Shown here in pieces: positions 1-9,153 of a DNA stretch of 22,940 nucleotides. The position numbers and the translations under genes were made by a program. The DNA lies in NCBI GenBank assembly GCA_022653215.1, contig JALCSJ010000010.1, forward strand, positions 1 through 22,940, given 5' to 3'. The notes beneath the pieces are model-generated. The model was given only the letters and a program-made list of their open reading frames with translations, had not been told where the DNA came from and searched no databases. The stretch is from Acidaminococcaceae bacterium. Lineage in GTDB: Bacteria; Bacillota; Negativicutes; Acidaminococcales; Acidaminococcaceae. Numbering within the stretch: position 1 is the first letter of the stretch; the number at the start of each line of letters is the position of its first letter.

Positions 1-462
1 TACCAGAGAAATAACTCCGGCCATGGCCGCAGCAACAGAACCAATGAGTATGTCTCCATGTTTAACGTGACTTAGTTCATGACCTAAAACTCCTTCTATT
101 TCTGCCGGTGTCAAAATATTCATAATTCCCGTTGTGACACAAACAGCAGCATGCTCAGGATTACGTCCCGTAGCAAAAGCATTAGGCACTGCACTATTAA
201 CAATATAAACCTTGGGCATAGGCAGGTTTCCCTTCTGTGCCAGTTTTTGCACTATGCCATAAAGCACAGGTTCAGTGCTTGCATCTACTTTCGTTGCCCT
301 ATATTGGGCAATAACAATTTTATCGCTGTTCCAATACATAACAAAATTGGAGATCAAGGAAAAGGCCAGCATAAAAGTCATGCCCCCTGCTCCCCCAAAA
401 TAATCTCCCATATACACTAAGATGATGGTCATTAGAGCCATTAAAAAAGTTGTCCTTAACAT
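1..462 (-). CDS. htpX: HtpX-type membrane zinc metalloprotease (C-terminus cut by window edge)
   Basis: M48-family integral membrane protease that degrades misfolded membrane proteins from the cytoplasmic face. Only the first 154 residues are in the window; the rest lies beyond base 1. Visible are two hydrophobic N-terminal segments (about residues 4-20 and 27-44), the family stretch NSAVPNAFATG, and the zinc-binding HELSH motif at residues 128-132 followed by VKHGD. ATG at 462 is preceded at good spacing by an AGGAGG-like ribosome site. It starts 12 nt after the stop of the upstream deacetylase gene, so it is the last visible gene of the miaB-mutS-mutL operon. Family assignment is strong. 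The third zinc ligand (a downstream Glu) cannot be checked here. Confidence 0.93.
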   Translation of the reverse strand, partial: MLRTTFLMALMTIILVYMGDYFGGAGGMTFMLAFSLISNFVMYWNSDKIVIAQYRATKVDASTEPVLYGIVQKLAQKGNLPMPKVYIVNSAVPNAFATGRNPEHAAVCVTTGIMNILTPAEIEGVLGHELSHVKHGDILIGSVAAAMAGVISLV

Positions 463-474
463 TTTTTCCTCCTA

Positions 475-1776
475 CTAAATAAGCAATTGACTGATAGGTA
501 CGATTTTAATCCCCGAATTTACCAATTCTTTGTAGCATTCCCGCCATGCTTCCGCCGTGGCAGGTCTGGCATGGGATATTACGATTATAGAACCGTTTTT
601 ATCGGCAATAGCAGCAGCTTCCCAAATTTTCTTCTGTATTTCACCAACATTGCTGCTGTTATCAAGGAATAGGTGGTTTCTGCCTGTTTTTACACCCATT
701 TGGCCAGCCAGCTTGTATCCTAAGGAAGAAGCTGCTGTCCTGCTGTCCACAAAGAATAAATCATCCTTTTTAAGTTCTTCCAAAACTGCAAACATGGTAT
801 TGTAATCAGAGGTTGCCTTAGAACCCTGATGGTTATTGACCCCTTTCACACCCGGCAAAGAGTTCAGGGCATCTCTGGTTAACTTCTGGATTTCCTGCTT
901 TGTCATTCCTACTTTGATAGACCTGGTTTCCGAGCTGGAACCATTAAGAGGCTCCATAGGTAAATGGAGCATGGGAACCTGACTGTTGTTCTTGATAATC
1001 TGCAAAGCAGCAGTACTATTACCTTTAAATGGTAAAATAGCAAAGGCCATATCTATAGGCAATTTAGCTAAAGCTCTCACCGGCCCTAAATCATAGCCGC
1101 AGTCATCTATTACGATAGCCATTTTCCCGGAATACTTTTTCCCTTGGGCTTTTTGCTTTATTTTCTCTTCTTTGGCAATTTCTTTGCTTTTTTCATTGGT
1201 TTGATCCCCGTTGAAAACAATCACCCTATCGGTGATAAAGGTTTTCTTTTCTTTACCAACTGTCACAGAGATGCCTATATTCAAAGCTAAAGCTTTTTCC
1301 CCCACATAAGTAACAACATAATCGTCGTCGGCAGTCAGGCCTTTAGCTTCCACTGCCTCTGACAGTTTGTCCACGGCTTTGCGCAAGCTATCACCATAGG
1401 AAATACCAATAAGAAGTTTTCTTTCCTGCCAGGTAACTTTTCCGGGACCGTCGGAACGTTCTGCTTTAAGCTCCTTGCGGCCGTCATCGGACATTTGCCA
1501 GTCTTTATTGCTGATGACAACATCATCTACAATACGATGAGCCTCTTGAGATTTATCGATTAAATCCAAATTAGTGTCGCCAATTACGGCTTTTGTTACA
1601 GAAGGCACTATCCCGTTAATAATTTCTCCCAAAGATTTCTGCTCACTGTTAGGAGTTTTTCGTGATGCCAGAAAAAATCCCAAGGACATTACGAAAACCA
1701 AAATAGCAATGAGAAGTAGTAAGCCATTACCATGTTTCTTTTTTCTTTTTCTGTTAGTGGTAGTTTTTCTTACCAT
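475..1776 (-). CDS. Divergent polysaccharide deacetylase family protein, membrane-anchored
   Basis: A 433-residue protein with a basic N-terminus and one membrane helix at about residues 18-37, so the rest is probably extracytoplasmic. Residues 45-190 form a poorly recognisable region, followed by a charged Lys/Glu linker (about 194-217). The C-terminal domain (218-433) has the marks of the divergent polysaccharide deacetylase (NodB-related, DUF610/YibQ) family: VIDDCG at 222-227, HLPMEP at 271-276, NNHQGS at 314-319, VDSRT at 343-347, and a late SHARP. The family is related to carbohydrate esterases, but the substrate is not established; a role in peptidoglycan or envelope polysaccharide processing is inference. 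ATG at 1776 follows a GAGGGG-like site and lies 12 nt after the xerD stop; htpX follows 12 nt later. Confidence 0.88.
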   Translation of the reverse strand: MVRKTTTNRKRKKKHGNGLLLLIAILVFVMSLGFFLASRKTPNSEQKSLGEIINGIVPSVTKAVIGDTNLDLIDKSQEAHRIVDDVVISNKDWQMSDDGRKELKAERSDGPGKVTWQERKLLIGISYGDSLRKAVDKLSEAVEAKGLTADDDYVVTYVGEKALALNIGISVTVGKEKKTFITDRVIVFNGDQTNEKSKEIAKEEKIKQKAQGKKYSGKMAIVIDDCGYDLGPVRALAKLPIDMAFAILPFKGNSTAALQIIKNNSQVPMLHLPMEPLNGSSSETRSIKVGMTKQEIQKLTRDALNSLPGVKGVNNHQGSKATSDYNTMFAVLEELKKDDLFFVDSRTAASSLGYKLAGQMGVKTGRNHLFLDNSSNVGEIQKKIWEAAAIADKNGSIIVISHARPATAEAWRECYKELVNSGIKIVPISQLLI

Positions 1777-1788
1777 TGAATGCCCCTC

Positions 1789-2685
1789 TTAAGCTCTAGG
1801 ATGAGATTTTTCATAGACAGCTTTCAGCCTGCTGTTTGTTAAATGAGTGTAAATCTGGGTTGTAGATATATCTGCATGACCCAAAAGCTCCTGAACTGTT
1901 CTCAGGTCTGCTCCATTATTTAACAAATGTGTGGCAAAAGAATGACGAAGAATATGAGGCGTCAAAGCCTTTTTGATACCGGCTTTTTCCCCATATTCCT
2001 TAATAATCTGCCAAAATCTCTGTCTGGTCATTGCTCTGCCCCGCACTGTCAAGAAAAGCCGGTCATCCTTAATTTTTTCTTTCATCAGTTTAGGCCTAAC
2101 TACATTTAAATATTTTTCCACATAATTTACCGCATAATGACCCAAAGGAATAATGCGTTCCTTAGAGCCTTTACCAAAAGCGATAACGTATTTCATAGAC
2201 AAATTAACATTCTTCAGCTGCAAATTAATCAGTTCAGAAACACGCATACCTGTAGCATAGAGAACTTCCAGCATGGTTCTGTCCCGAAAACCTTCCTCCG
2301 TATTAATATCCGGCGCAGCCAGCAGCTTGTCAACCTCTGAAATATTTAATACCTTGGGCAGCATTCTAGCCTTGTTTCCGGCTTCTACCCCTTCTGCCGG
2401 ATCGATTTTTACATATCCTTCATTAGTCATAAAGCGAAAAAAAGCTTTCAAAGCAGCAAGTTTTCTGGCTAAAGAAGCCGGCGCGTATCTTTCTTTTTTT
2501 AAAAAAGATATATAATCAATTACATCTGTACGCATAACTTTGGTGGTAGCTTTTTTGACCCACTTGGCAAAAAGCTCCAAATCACGAACATAAGCCTGTC
2601 TAGTATTAATAGACAAACCAAGTTCCACGGTAAGATACTCCAAAAACAAACGAATATCTTTTTCCATTGCTGATTTCGTTACCAA
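1789..2685 (-). CDS. xerD: Site-specific tyrosine recombinase XerD
   Basis: A 298-residue tyrosine recombinase of normal Xer length. The N-terminal SAM-like core-binding domain spans about residues 6-90 and the catalytic domain about 110-290. All catalytic residues are visible: R148 (GMRVSEL), K172, H244 and R247 (HILRHSF), H270 (LLGH) and nucleophile Y279. The family resolves chromosome dimers at dif with XerC. XerD versus XerC cannot be proven from one gene; size and motif style favour XerD. The frame opens with TTG at 2685, 6 nt after the hfq stop, with GAGG in the hfq end as a rather distant ribosome site. An in-frame ATG at 2667 is possible but has no clear ribosome site. Fourth gene from the visible end of the operon. 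Confidence 0.93.
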   Translation of the reverse strand: MVTKSAMEKDIRLFLEYLTVELGLSINTRQAYVRDLELFAKWVKKATTKVMRTDVIDYISFLKKERYAPASLARKLAALKAFFRFMTNEGYVKIDPAEGVEAGNKARMLPKVLNISEVDKLLAAPDINTEEGFRDRTMLEVLYATGMRVSELINLQLKNVNLSMKYVIAFGKGSKERIIPLGHYAVNYVEKYLNVVRPKLMKEKIKDDRLFLTVRGRAMTRQRFWQIIKEYGEKAGIKKALTPHILRHSFATHLLNNGADLRTVQELLGHADISTTQIYTHLTNSRLKAVYEKSHPRA

Positions 2686-2691
2686 CTTAAA

Positions 2692-2949
2692 TCATTTCCT
2701 CTCTGCTTCTCCGGGCATAATCTTTATCTTTTCCCCGGGAGCAATGGTGGAAATAGCATGTTTGTAAATAAGCTGTTCCTTACCTTCTGTATCAATTATA
2801 ACTGTAAAATTATCAAACCCGCTTACTGAACCGCGGATTTGAAATCCGTTAACTAAAAAGACTGTAACAACAATATTCTCTTTCCGGACTTTATTCAAAA
2901 AACTGTCCTGTAAGTTAAGTGGCTTTCCTGAGTTCGTAGTAGTTGTCAT
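2692..2949 (-). CDS. hfq: RNA chaperone Hfq
   Basis: An 85-residue Sm-like hexameric RNA chaperone that binds small RNAs and mRNAs in the cytoplasm. It shows the Hfq pattern: LQDSFLNKVRKE at the start of the fold (N-terminal helix, proximal-face Gln), Sm1 with FLVNGFQIRGSVSGFDNFTV, and the Sm2 signature YKHAIST. A short polar N-terminal tail (MTTTTNSGK) precedes the fold and a short acidic/basic tail follows, without the long disordered C-terminus of enterobacterial Hfq. ATG at 2949 has an excellent AGGAGG site about 9 nt upstream. The gene sits 51 nt after miaA, the classic miaA-hfq order. That 51-nt gap is the widest inside this operon, but I see no convincing separate promoter in it. Confidence 0.97.
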   Translation of the reverse strand: MTTTTNSGKPLNLQDSFLNKVRKENIVVTVFLVNGFQIRGSVSGFDNFTVIIDTEGKEQLIYKHAISTIAPGEKIKIMPGEAERK

Positions 2950-3000
2950 AATAAAATTCCTCCTTGAATTTTTGTGAAATCACTCACCAATAATCCTAAC

Positions 3001-3930
3001 TTATTCTTTGATTTTATGCAAGGTTTCTAACATTTCTTTCACATAAAATTTTCTTGGTACATTTTCGTCTATTTCCAGCCAATTTATATAGGACATACGT
3101 TTATACCAGGTAATCTGTCTTTTGGCAAAATTTCTGGTGGCCTGCTTGATTTTAGCAATAGCTGTTTCTTTATCATAACTGCCATGGAAATACTCGGCAA
3201 TTTGACGGTAACCAATGCTTCTCATAGACTGGGAAGTTGGTAATACACCATCCTCCAAAAGTTCACGTGTTTCCTGAAAAACACCTGCCTCTACCATTTG
3301 GTCTACTCGTTTATTTATACGCTCATAAAGCTTCTCTCTTGGCATAGTAAGACCAAAAACCACACTATTAAAAGGCATTTTTCCGGCTTTCTTTTGGGAT
3401 ACACGTTCTCCTTCTTGGGCAACTTCCAGAGCTCTGATAATACGCCGTCTGTCATTTATGGCCAATCTGGCAGCTTCTTCCGGCGCCACTTTGACTAATT
3501 CGGCATGGAGGGCGGCATTGCCTTCTTTTACGGCAAAAGCTTCCCACTTATCTCTAAAAGCTTTGGTTTCTCCTGTTTGGGCAAAATCATAGTCTTCCAG
3601 CAAAGCCTGAATGTATAAACCTGTTCCACCTACGATAATAGGGACTTTGCCTCTGCTGTTAATTTCTGTAATCAGCCCTGCTGCCCTGGTTTTAAAATCC
3701 ACAACATTAAACTCAGCGTTAGGTTCCAGTATATTAACTAAATGATGTGGTACCATGGCCAGTTCTTTTTCTGAAGGCTTAGCTGTAGCTATATTCATAT
3801 TTTTGTAGACAAGCATAGAATCCCCGGAAATAATTTCTCCGTTAATTTCCTTCGCCAAAAGAATACCACATTCACTTTTTCCCGTAGCAGTGGGTCCTAA
3901 AATCACGATAACTTTTTCTTTCCCTGCCAT
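3001..3930 (-). CDS. miaA: tRNA dimethylallyltransferase MiaA
   Basis: Transfers a dimethylallyl group from DMAPP to N6 of A37 in tRNAs that read codons starting with U, giving i6A, the substrate of MiaB encoded upstream in the same operon. The 309-residue length is normal. P-loop GPTATGKS is at residues 12-19, followed by a GDSMLVY stretch (many orthologues have DSRQVY), TAKPS, PIIVGGTGLY, and a C-terminal RQITWYKR. ATG at 3930 has an AGGAGG ribosome site inside the end of the upstream methyltransferase gene, whose TAG stop is separated from this ATG by one base, indicating translational coupling. Confidence 0.96.
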   Translation of the reverse strand: MAGKEKVIVILGPTATGKSECGILLAKEINGEIISGDSMLVYKNMNIATAKPSEKELAMVPHHLVNILEPNAEFNVVDFKTRAAGLITEINSRGKVPIIVGGTGLYIQALLEDYDFAQTGETKAFRDKWEAFAVKEGNAALHAELVKVAPEEAARLAINDRRRIIRALEVAQEGERVSQKKAGKMPFNSVVFGLTMPREKLYERINKRVDQMVEAGVFQETRELLEDGVLPTSQSMRSIGYRQIAEYFHGSYDKETAIAKIKQATRNFAKRQITWYKRMSYINWLEIDENVPRKFYVKEMLETLHKIKE

Positions 3931-3931
3931 G

Positions 3932-4708
3932 CTACCTCCTTAAAACCCCGAATTTTACATGACTGTATTTGCCTCCCACTATTTCTGTGAGACCTAAATC
4001 TGCTAAAACTTTAACCGTATGTTCTTTGACCACAACTTTAGGTGCAACTCTTAAAGCTGCTGCCAGCATAGTTTTATCCAGTTGTTTATGATATGCTACG
4101 GGTCTTAACGGTACCATATTGGAGGAAGCTTGAATGGGATGTTGGAACATAGGATCAAAATACACTACATCAAAGCTGTCTGCCGGTAATGCGGCAAGAT
4201 AATCTTCGGCTTTAGAATTAACAGTAGTAATTCGCCGCAAAGCGTCTGTAAGCAAAGGATTTTCGCACTGATAAGTTTTCAGGCCCTGCTTAACCAAATA
4301 CCACAAGGGAGGAGAAGCCTCCAGCCCCACAACTTTACCGGCAGAACCTACCAAATAAGAAGCAATGGCACTGTCTGAAGCAAAGCCCAAAGTACAATCC
4401 AAAAACCTGTTACCCGGTTCCAAACCACAAGCCACAGCAAAGTTATCCTTTTGACCTTTACGCAGATTTTCCAGGCGCAGTACTGCCATGCCGGGATGGA
4501 ATCTAAGGATACCTTCTTCTGTGTAAATCTGTGGACCATTTTGTGTAGCAATCAACAAACAATCCAAATTGTATTCCTTTAAAACATCCTGCAGGCTGCC
4601 CTCAGCCTGTCGTGGCAAAAAATCCACGTGAAGTTCCTTCGCCCACTTAAAGGCTAAATCTCTTAAATTTCCTTTGTCATTTCTGCCGCGTATAGTAGCA
4701 AATTTCAT
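3932..4708 (-). CDS. Class I SAM-dependent methyltransferase, RsmJ-like (PF04445 type)
   Basis: A 258-residue predicted cytoplasmic methyltransferase. A poorly conserved N-terminal part (about residues 1-85) precedes a Rossmann-type core with FLDCTLGFASDS as motif I (SAM-binding loop), VVGLEASP as the acidic end of strand 2, and VVYFDPMF as motif IV. The arrangement with a preceding AVACGLEPG resembles the RsmJ/DUF548 family, whose enterobacterial member makes m2G1516 in 16S rRNA. Sequence similarity to RsmJ is only general, so the RNA target is inference and I give no symbol. It lies 3 nt after mutL and 1 nt before miaA. With two tRNA-modifying enzymes in the operon, an RNA substrate is plausible. 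Confidence 0.78.
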   Translation of the reverse strand: MKFATIRGRNDKGNLRDLAFKWAKELHVDFLPRQAEGSLQDVLKEYNLDCLLIATQNGPQIYTEEGILRFHPGMAVLRLENLRKGQKDNFAVACGLEPGNRFLDCTLGFASDSAIASYLVGSAGKVVGLEASPPLWYLVKQGLKTYQCENPLLTDALRRITTVNSKAEDYLAALPADSFDVVYFDPMFQHPIQASSNMVPLRPVAYHKQLDKTMLAAALRVAPKVVVKEHTVKVLADLGLTEIVGGKYSHVKFGVLRR

Positions 4709-4711
4709 TAT

Positions 4712-6556
4712 TTAAGTCCTCTTAAACATTTTAAATAGCTCTTCTGTAGATATTTCTACCATACAAGGCCTGCCGTGAGGACAAGTAAAAGGGTGTTCTG
4801 TATTCAATAGCTGCAGAATAACCTGCCGCATTTGTCTCATATTGAGAACCTCTCCTGCCCGAATAGCACTGTGGCAGGCAGCATAATGCAATACTTCCTC
4901 ACGTAAATCAGTTGGTTTAATAGCTTTTTCCTGAGCCAAAAGGTTTAAAATATCATGAATAAAACCTTCTGCCCGACTATTTTCTATATCAGCAGGGAGA
5001 CCGGAAACTCTCAGGAGTGTTTCTCCGGCCGGTTCTACATCTACACCCAGCTTGAGAAATTCCTGACGTTTTTCCTCCACCATAGCAACGCCCTCTTTAT
5101 CTGCCTCTACAAAAATCGGCATAAGAAATTGCTGGGTAGGAATAGGTTCCTGCCTGCGAATAAATCTATCATACATAATTCTTTCATGGGCAGCATGCTG
5201 ATCGATTAAATACAAGTTTTTTTCCGATTGAGCCACAATAAAAGTCCTGTTTATCTGTCCCAAGGGCCAAATTGTATCTACACCGGTTCCTGCCGCTTCC
5301 ATGGCAATTTTATCCACTTCGGCAGTTTGAATATTATCATTCTGTATTGGTTCCCCAGTCCTTTGGGCAGCTAAAATATTAGGAGCCGGAGTTTCTCCTA
5401 TTTGGTCAGGAGGTTTCCAGATCTGTTCCTGGTGTGGTGCATAATACTCCCTATTTACCGGGCCACCTTGTCCATGCCCACCGGCCAAACTCTCCGCCGG
5501 ACCGGCTTTAATTACCCCGCCTTTTATTGTTCCTTCCAAGGAACCTGGAATTTCCTGTCCTCCCAATGGTTTAGTTAAAGCATCGGTAAGTGCGTGATAA
5601 ACTACTCTATATACAGCTCCCTCATCCCCAAATTTTATTTCACTCTTTTGGGGATGTACGTTAATGTCTATAGTATTACTATCCATTTCTAATTTAATGA
5701 CAGCAAAAGGAAAACCGGATTTAGGAATCTGGGATTGATAAGCATGGTCAATAGCTTTGCTGATCATGCGGTTGTTGATTATCCTACCGTTCACAAAAAT
5801 TGACTGCCATTGCCTGGTGCCTTTCAGCACAGTTGGTTTACCAATAAACCCGGTAATCTTGATACCGTTGTCAGCATAATCCACAGCTAATAATTCCTGA
5901 GAAACATTTTTTCCATAAAGAGCTGCAATAGTATCTTTTAAGTCACTATTACCCGGTGTATTAACTATTTCTTTATCGTTGTTTGTTAAACTAAAATGCA
6001 CTTCCGGCCTAGAAAGAGCTACTTTGGCTATAATCTCATTAATATAGCGTCCTTCCGTATTAACTGTCCTTAAAAATTTTCGCCGGGCCGGCACATTGAA
6101 AAACAAATCACGAACTGTAATAGTCGTACCGATATTGCCTCCGGTTCTGCCTACATCAGGAATGCTGTCACCATCCATAGTAATGGAAGTGGCAAATTCC
6201 TCCTGGGGCAACCTTGTTAACATATTAAACTTGGAAACAGAAGCAATACTGGGAAGAGCTTCTCCTCGGAAACCTAAAGTATGTAAACTAAGCAAATCGT
6301 TGGCAGAGGTAATTTTGCTGGTGGCATGACGCAAAACAGACAATTTGGCATTAGTTTCGCTCATACCGGAACCATTGTCAGTGACTCTGATAAACTCTGT
6401 GCCACCTGCAAAAATCGTAACTGAAATATTAGTGGCACCTGCATCTAAAGAATTTTCCACTAATTCTTTCACTACGGAAGCAGGTTTTTCTACAACTTCA
6501 CCGGCAGCAATTTGATTGGCCGTGTTTTTATCCAAAACTTTTATGTCGCCGCTCAT
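4712..6556 (-). CDS. mutL: DNA mismatch repair protein MutL (endonuclease type)
   Basis: Links MutS mismatch recognition to strand incision. The N-terminal GHKL ATPase has E31 and N35 (KELVEN), DNGSGM at 60-65 and GFRGEAL at 95-101. A variable Gly/Pro/Gln-rich linker of about 100 residues follows (roughly 335-440). The C-terminal dimerisation/endonuclease domain carries DQHAAHE from residue 452, ACHSAIRAGE near 560-569 and CPHGRP at 592-597, the metal-site motifs of nicking MutL proteins found where MutH is absent. The last acidic position of DQHA(X)2E(X)4E is Asp here, not Glu. Total length is 614 residues. ATG at 6556 overlaps the mutS stop as TAATG, so translation is probably coupled. Confidence 0.97.
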   Translation of the reverse strand: MSGDIKVLDKNTANQIAAGEVVEKPASVVKELVENSLDAGATNISVTIFAGGTEFIRVTDNGSGMSETNAKLSVLRHATSKITSANDLLSLHTLGFRGEALPSIASVSKFNMLTRLPQEEFATSITMDGDSIPDVGRTGGNIGTTITVRDLFFNVPARRKFLRTVNTEGRYINEIIAKVALSRPEVHFSLTNNDKEIVNTPGNSDLKDTIAALYGKNVSQELLAVDYADNGIKITGFIGKPTVLKGTRQWQSIFVNGRIINNRMISKAIDHAYQSQIPKSGFPFAVIKLEMDSNTIDINVHPQKSEIKFGDEGAVYRVVYHALTDALTKPLGGQEIPGSLEGTIKGGVIKAGPAESLAGGHGQGGPVNREYYAPHQEQIWKPPDQIGETPAPNILAAQRTGEPIQNDNIQTAEVDKIAMEAAGTGVDTIWPLGQINRTFIVAQSEKNLYLIDQHAAHERIMYDRFIRRQEPIPTQQFLMPIFVEADKEGVAMVEEKRQEFLKLGVDVEPAGETLLRVSGLPADIENSRAEGFIHDILNLLAQEKAIKPTDLREEVLHYAACHSAIRAGEVLNMRQMRQVILQLLNTEHPFTCPHGRPCMVEISTEELFKMFKRT

Positions 6557-9153
6557 TATTTCCCACCGCCTTCTTTTTTGGCTTCTTCTTGTAATTTATA
6601 TAATTCATTGAGTGCTTCCAAAGGTGTCATGGTCATAATATCTAACTTTTTGATTTCTTCAGCCAATGTATTGCCGAACAAAGAAACCTCCTGTTCAACA
6701 GGTATTGCTGTCTTAGGAGCCTTCAAAGTCACAGGTGGCTCACCGGCCGCAGCATCCCGCACATATTCCTCTAACAGCTCATCAGCTCTGGCTACAACTT
6801 TTTTGGGCAGTCCAGCTAATTGAGCAACATGAACACCGTAACTTCTGTCTGTGCCGCCGGGAACAATTCTCCGCAGGAACACGACTTCGTTGCCTTTTTC
6901 TTTAACGGCCACAGAAAAGTTTTTAATGCCCTGGTACAAATCTTCCATGGCAATAAGTTCATGATAGTGGGTAGCAAATAAAGTCTTGGCCTTAATTTTG
7001 TCGTTAATAAATTCAACAACGGCACGGGCAATACTCAAACCATCATAAGTACTGGTGCCTCTGCCTACTTCGTCCAGAATTATCAGGCTGTTTTTGGTAG
7101 CATATTTCAAAATATTCGCCACCTCATTCATTTCCACCATAAAGGTACTTTGTCCTGTAGCCAGATCGTCACTAGCTCCTACTCGGGTGAAAATTCTGTC
7201 CACGGGACAGATAGAAGCTTCTCTGACAGGAATAAAACTGCCCATCTGAGTCATTAATGTCAGCAAGGCAATCTGTCGCATATAGGTAGATTTTCCTGCC
7301 ATATTGGGACCGGTTAAAATAATAATTCTTTGGTCACCGGGATTTAATTCCACATCATTAGGTACAAAGATTTCCCGTTCCAGAAGTTTTTCCACTACCG
7401 GATGTCTGCCGTCTTTAATAATGATTTCTTGACGATTGTTTAATTCAGGGCGAACATAATTACCCTTAAAAGCTGCCATGGTTAAAGAATATAGCACATC
7501 TAAATCACCAATGGCTTGAGCCGTATCCTGAACTTCCACAATATGTTCTCTGATTTCCTGACGAATTTTATTAAACAAGTAATATTCCAGCTGCTCAATT
7601 TTTTCTTTGGCACTGAGAACCTTGTTTTCAAAATCTTTCAGCTCAGGAACGATATAACGTTCGGCATTGACCAGAGTCTGCTTTCTTATAAAATCTTCAG
7701 GTACCTGTGCTACGGCCCCTTTAGAGACTTCAATATAGTAGCCGAACACTTTATTAAAGCCTACTTTTAATGTTTTAATGCCGGTTTTATCTTTGATATT
7801 TTGCTCAAAATTTGCCATCCATGTTTTATTGTTAGTGGCAATATCGTGAAGTTCATCCAACTCCGGATCAAACCCTTGACGAATCATGCCCCCTTCACGA
7901 ATAGTAAAAGGTGGTTCATCCACAATACCTCGTTCCAGAGTGTCCAAAAGTCCTGCATGAAGATTGATTTTTTGATTAAGATTATGTAAAAGTCCCTGCT
8001 GTGGTTCAAGCACCTTTTTAATAGCAGGAAGAACGCGCAGAGCACTGCGCAAAGCCACTAAATCTCTGGCATTGGCAGAACCTACTTCCACTCTGGCTAA
8101 AATTCTTTCCAAATCAGTAACACTTTCCAGTTCCTCTCCTAAAGCATCACGAAAAGGCACATCTTTAAGTAATGTGCCAATTGCTGTCTGTCTGGCCTGA
8201 ATTTTAGCAATATCCAATAAAGGTGCTTCTATCCATTGACGGAGACGTCTAGCTCCCATAGCCGTTTTTGTATAGTCCAACACAGCCAATAGAGTGCCAT
8301 GCTTGGTGCCATCTCTCATATTGCGGATAAGTTCCAGATTACGAATGGCAGTAGCATCCAGATTCATGACAGTATCTGTAGAAATTTCCTTTAGTTTGTT
8401 TATTTGGGCCAGGTCGCTCTTCACATTGCTGTGGATATATTGGAGCATAGCTTCCACAGTACTGCGCACCAGAGCGTTTTTTCCTGTTTCCACAGCCTGA
8501 GGAAAATGCCGGGAAAAGTAATCCAGAGAACTATCCAGAGTAAATTTGCTGATTAGACATTTAGGGAGTTTTTGCTGAAGATTGTCCGTAAAATTATTCC
8601 AGTTTTGCACTGCCCCTATACCAATCAATTCGGCAGGGAGTAAACGGAAAATTTGGTCTAAAACAAATTCCTGCCTGTTATTACCATAAGCTAAATACCA
8701 AAAACATTCACCGGTGGAAACATCCCCGAAAGTAACGCAAAGGAGTTCCCCCTCTTCCTGAACACAGGCTAAATATTGGTTATGACTTTCTTCCAGGACT
8801 GCATCACTAAGAACAGTACCGGGTGTAATAACTTTTGTAACTTCTCTTTTTACCAGGCCTACGGCTTTTTTGGGGTCTTCCATCTGGTCACAGACAGCAA
8901 TTCTATAGCCATTTTTAATCAGCTTGGCAATATATCCTTCCACTGCATGATAAGGAACCCCACACATAGGAATACGTTCCTGGGGTCCCCCGCTTCTGCC
9001 AGTTAATGTTAAGTTTAAAACCTTGGATGCAGTTAACGCATCCTGAAAAAACATCTCATAAAAATCCCCTATTCTATAAAACAATAGTTCATCGGGATGT
9101 TCTTTTTTTGTTTCCAAATATTGCTGTACCATTGGAGTGTATGCTTCATTCAT
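6556..9153 (-). CDS. mutS: DNA mismatch repair protein MutS
   Basis: An 865-residue MutS1, normal length. The N-terminal mismatch-reading domain has the Phe-X-Glu wedge in GDFYEMF (F31, E33). The connector, lever and clamp domains occupy the middle. The ATPase domain has Walker A GPNMAGKST at 615-623, a STFMVEM loop, Walker B LIILDEVGRGTST (first D at 694) and the ATHYHEL switch. A QEVSLF sequence at about 821-826, in the linker before the C-terminal helices, matches the sliding-clamp-binding motif seen in MutS proteins. It recognises base mismatches and small loops and recruits the MutL encoded directly downstream (1-base TAATG overlap). Its ATG at 9153 overlaps the last 8 bases of miaB. Confidence 0.98.
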   Translation of the reverse strand: MNEAYTPMVQQYLETKKEHPDELLFYRIGDFYEMFFQDALTASKVLNLTLTGRSGGPQERIPMCGVPYHAVEGYIAKLIKNGYRIAVCDQMEDPKKAVGLVKREVTKVITPGTVLSDAVLEESHNQYLACVQEEGELLCVTFGDVSTGECFWYLAYGNNRQEFVLDQIFRLLPAELIGIGAVQNWNNFTDNLQQKLPKCLISKFTLDSSLDYFSRHFPQAVETGKNALVRSTVEAMLQYIHSNVKSDLAQINKLKEISTDTVMNLDATAIRNLELIRNMRDGTKHGTLLAVLDYTKTAMGARRLRQWIEAPLLDIAKIQARQTAIGTLLKDVPFRDALGEELESVTDLERILARVEVGSANARDLVALRSALRVLPAIKKVLEPQQGLLHNLNQKINLHAGLLDTLERGIVDEPPFTIREGGMIRQGFDPELDELHDIATNNKTWMANFEQNIKDKTGIKTLKVGFNKVFGYYIEVSKGAVAQVPEDFIRKQTLVNAERYIVPELKDFENKVLSAKEKIEQLEYYLFNKIRQEIREHIVEVQDTAQAIGDLDVLYSLTMAAFKGNYVRPELNNRQEIIIKDGRHPVVEKLLEREIFVPNDVELNPGDQRIIILTGPNMAGKSTYMRQIALLTLMTQMGSFIPVREASICPVDRIFTRVGASDDLATGQSTFMVEMNEVANILKYATKNSLIILDEVGRGTSTYDGLSIARAVVEFINDKIKAKTLFATHYHELIAMEDLYQGIKNFSVAVKEKGNEVVFLRRIVPGGTDRSYGVHVAQLAGLPKKVVARADELLEEYVRDAAAGEPPVTLKAPKTAIPVEQEVSLFGNTLAEEIKKLDIMTMTPLEALNELYKLQEEAKKEGGGK

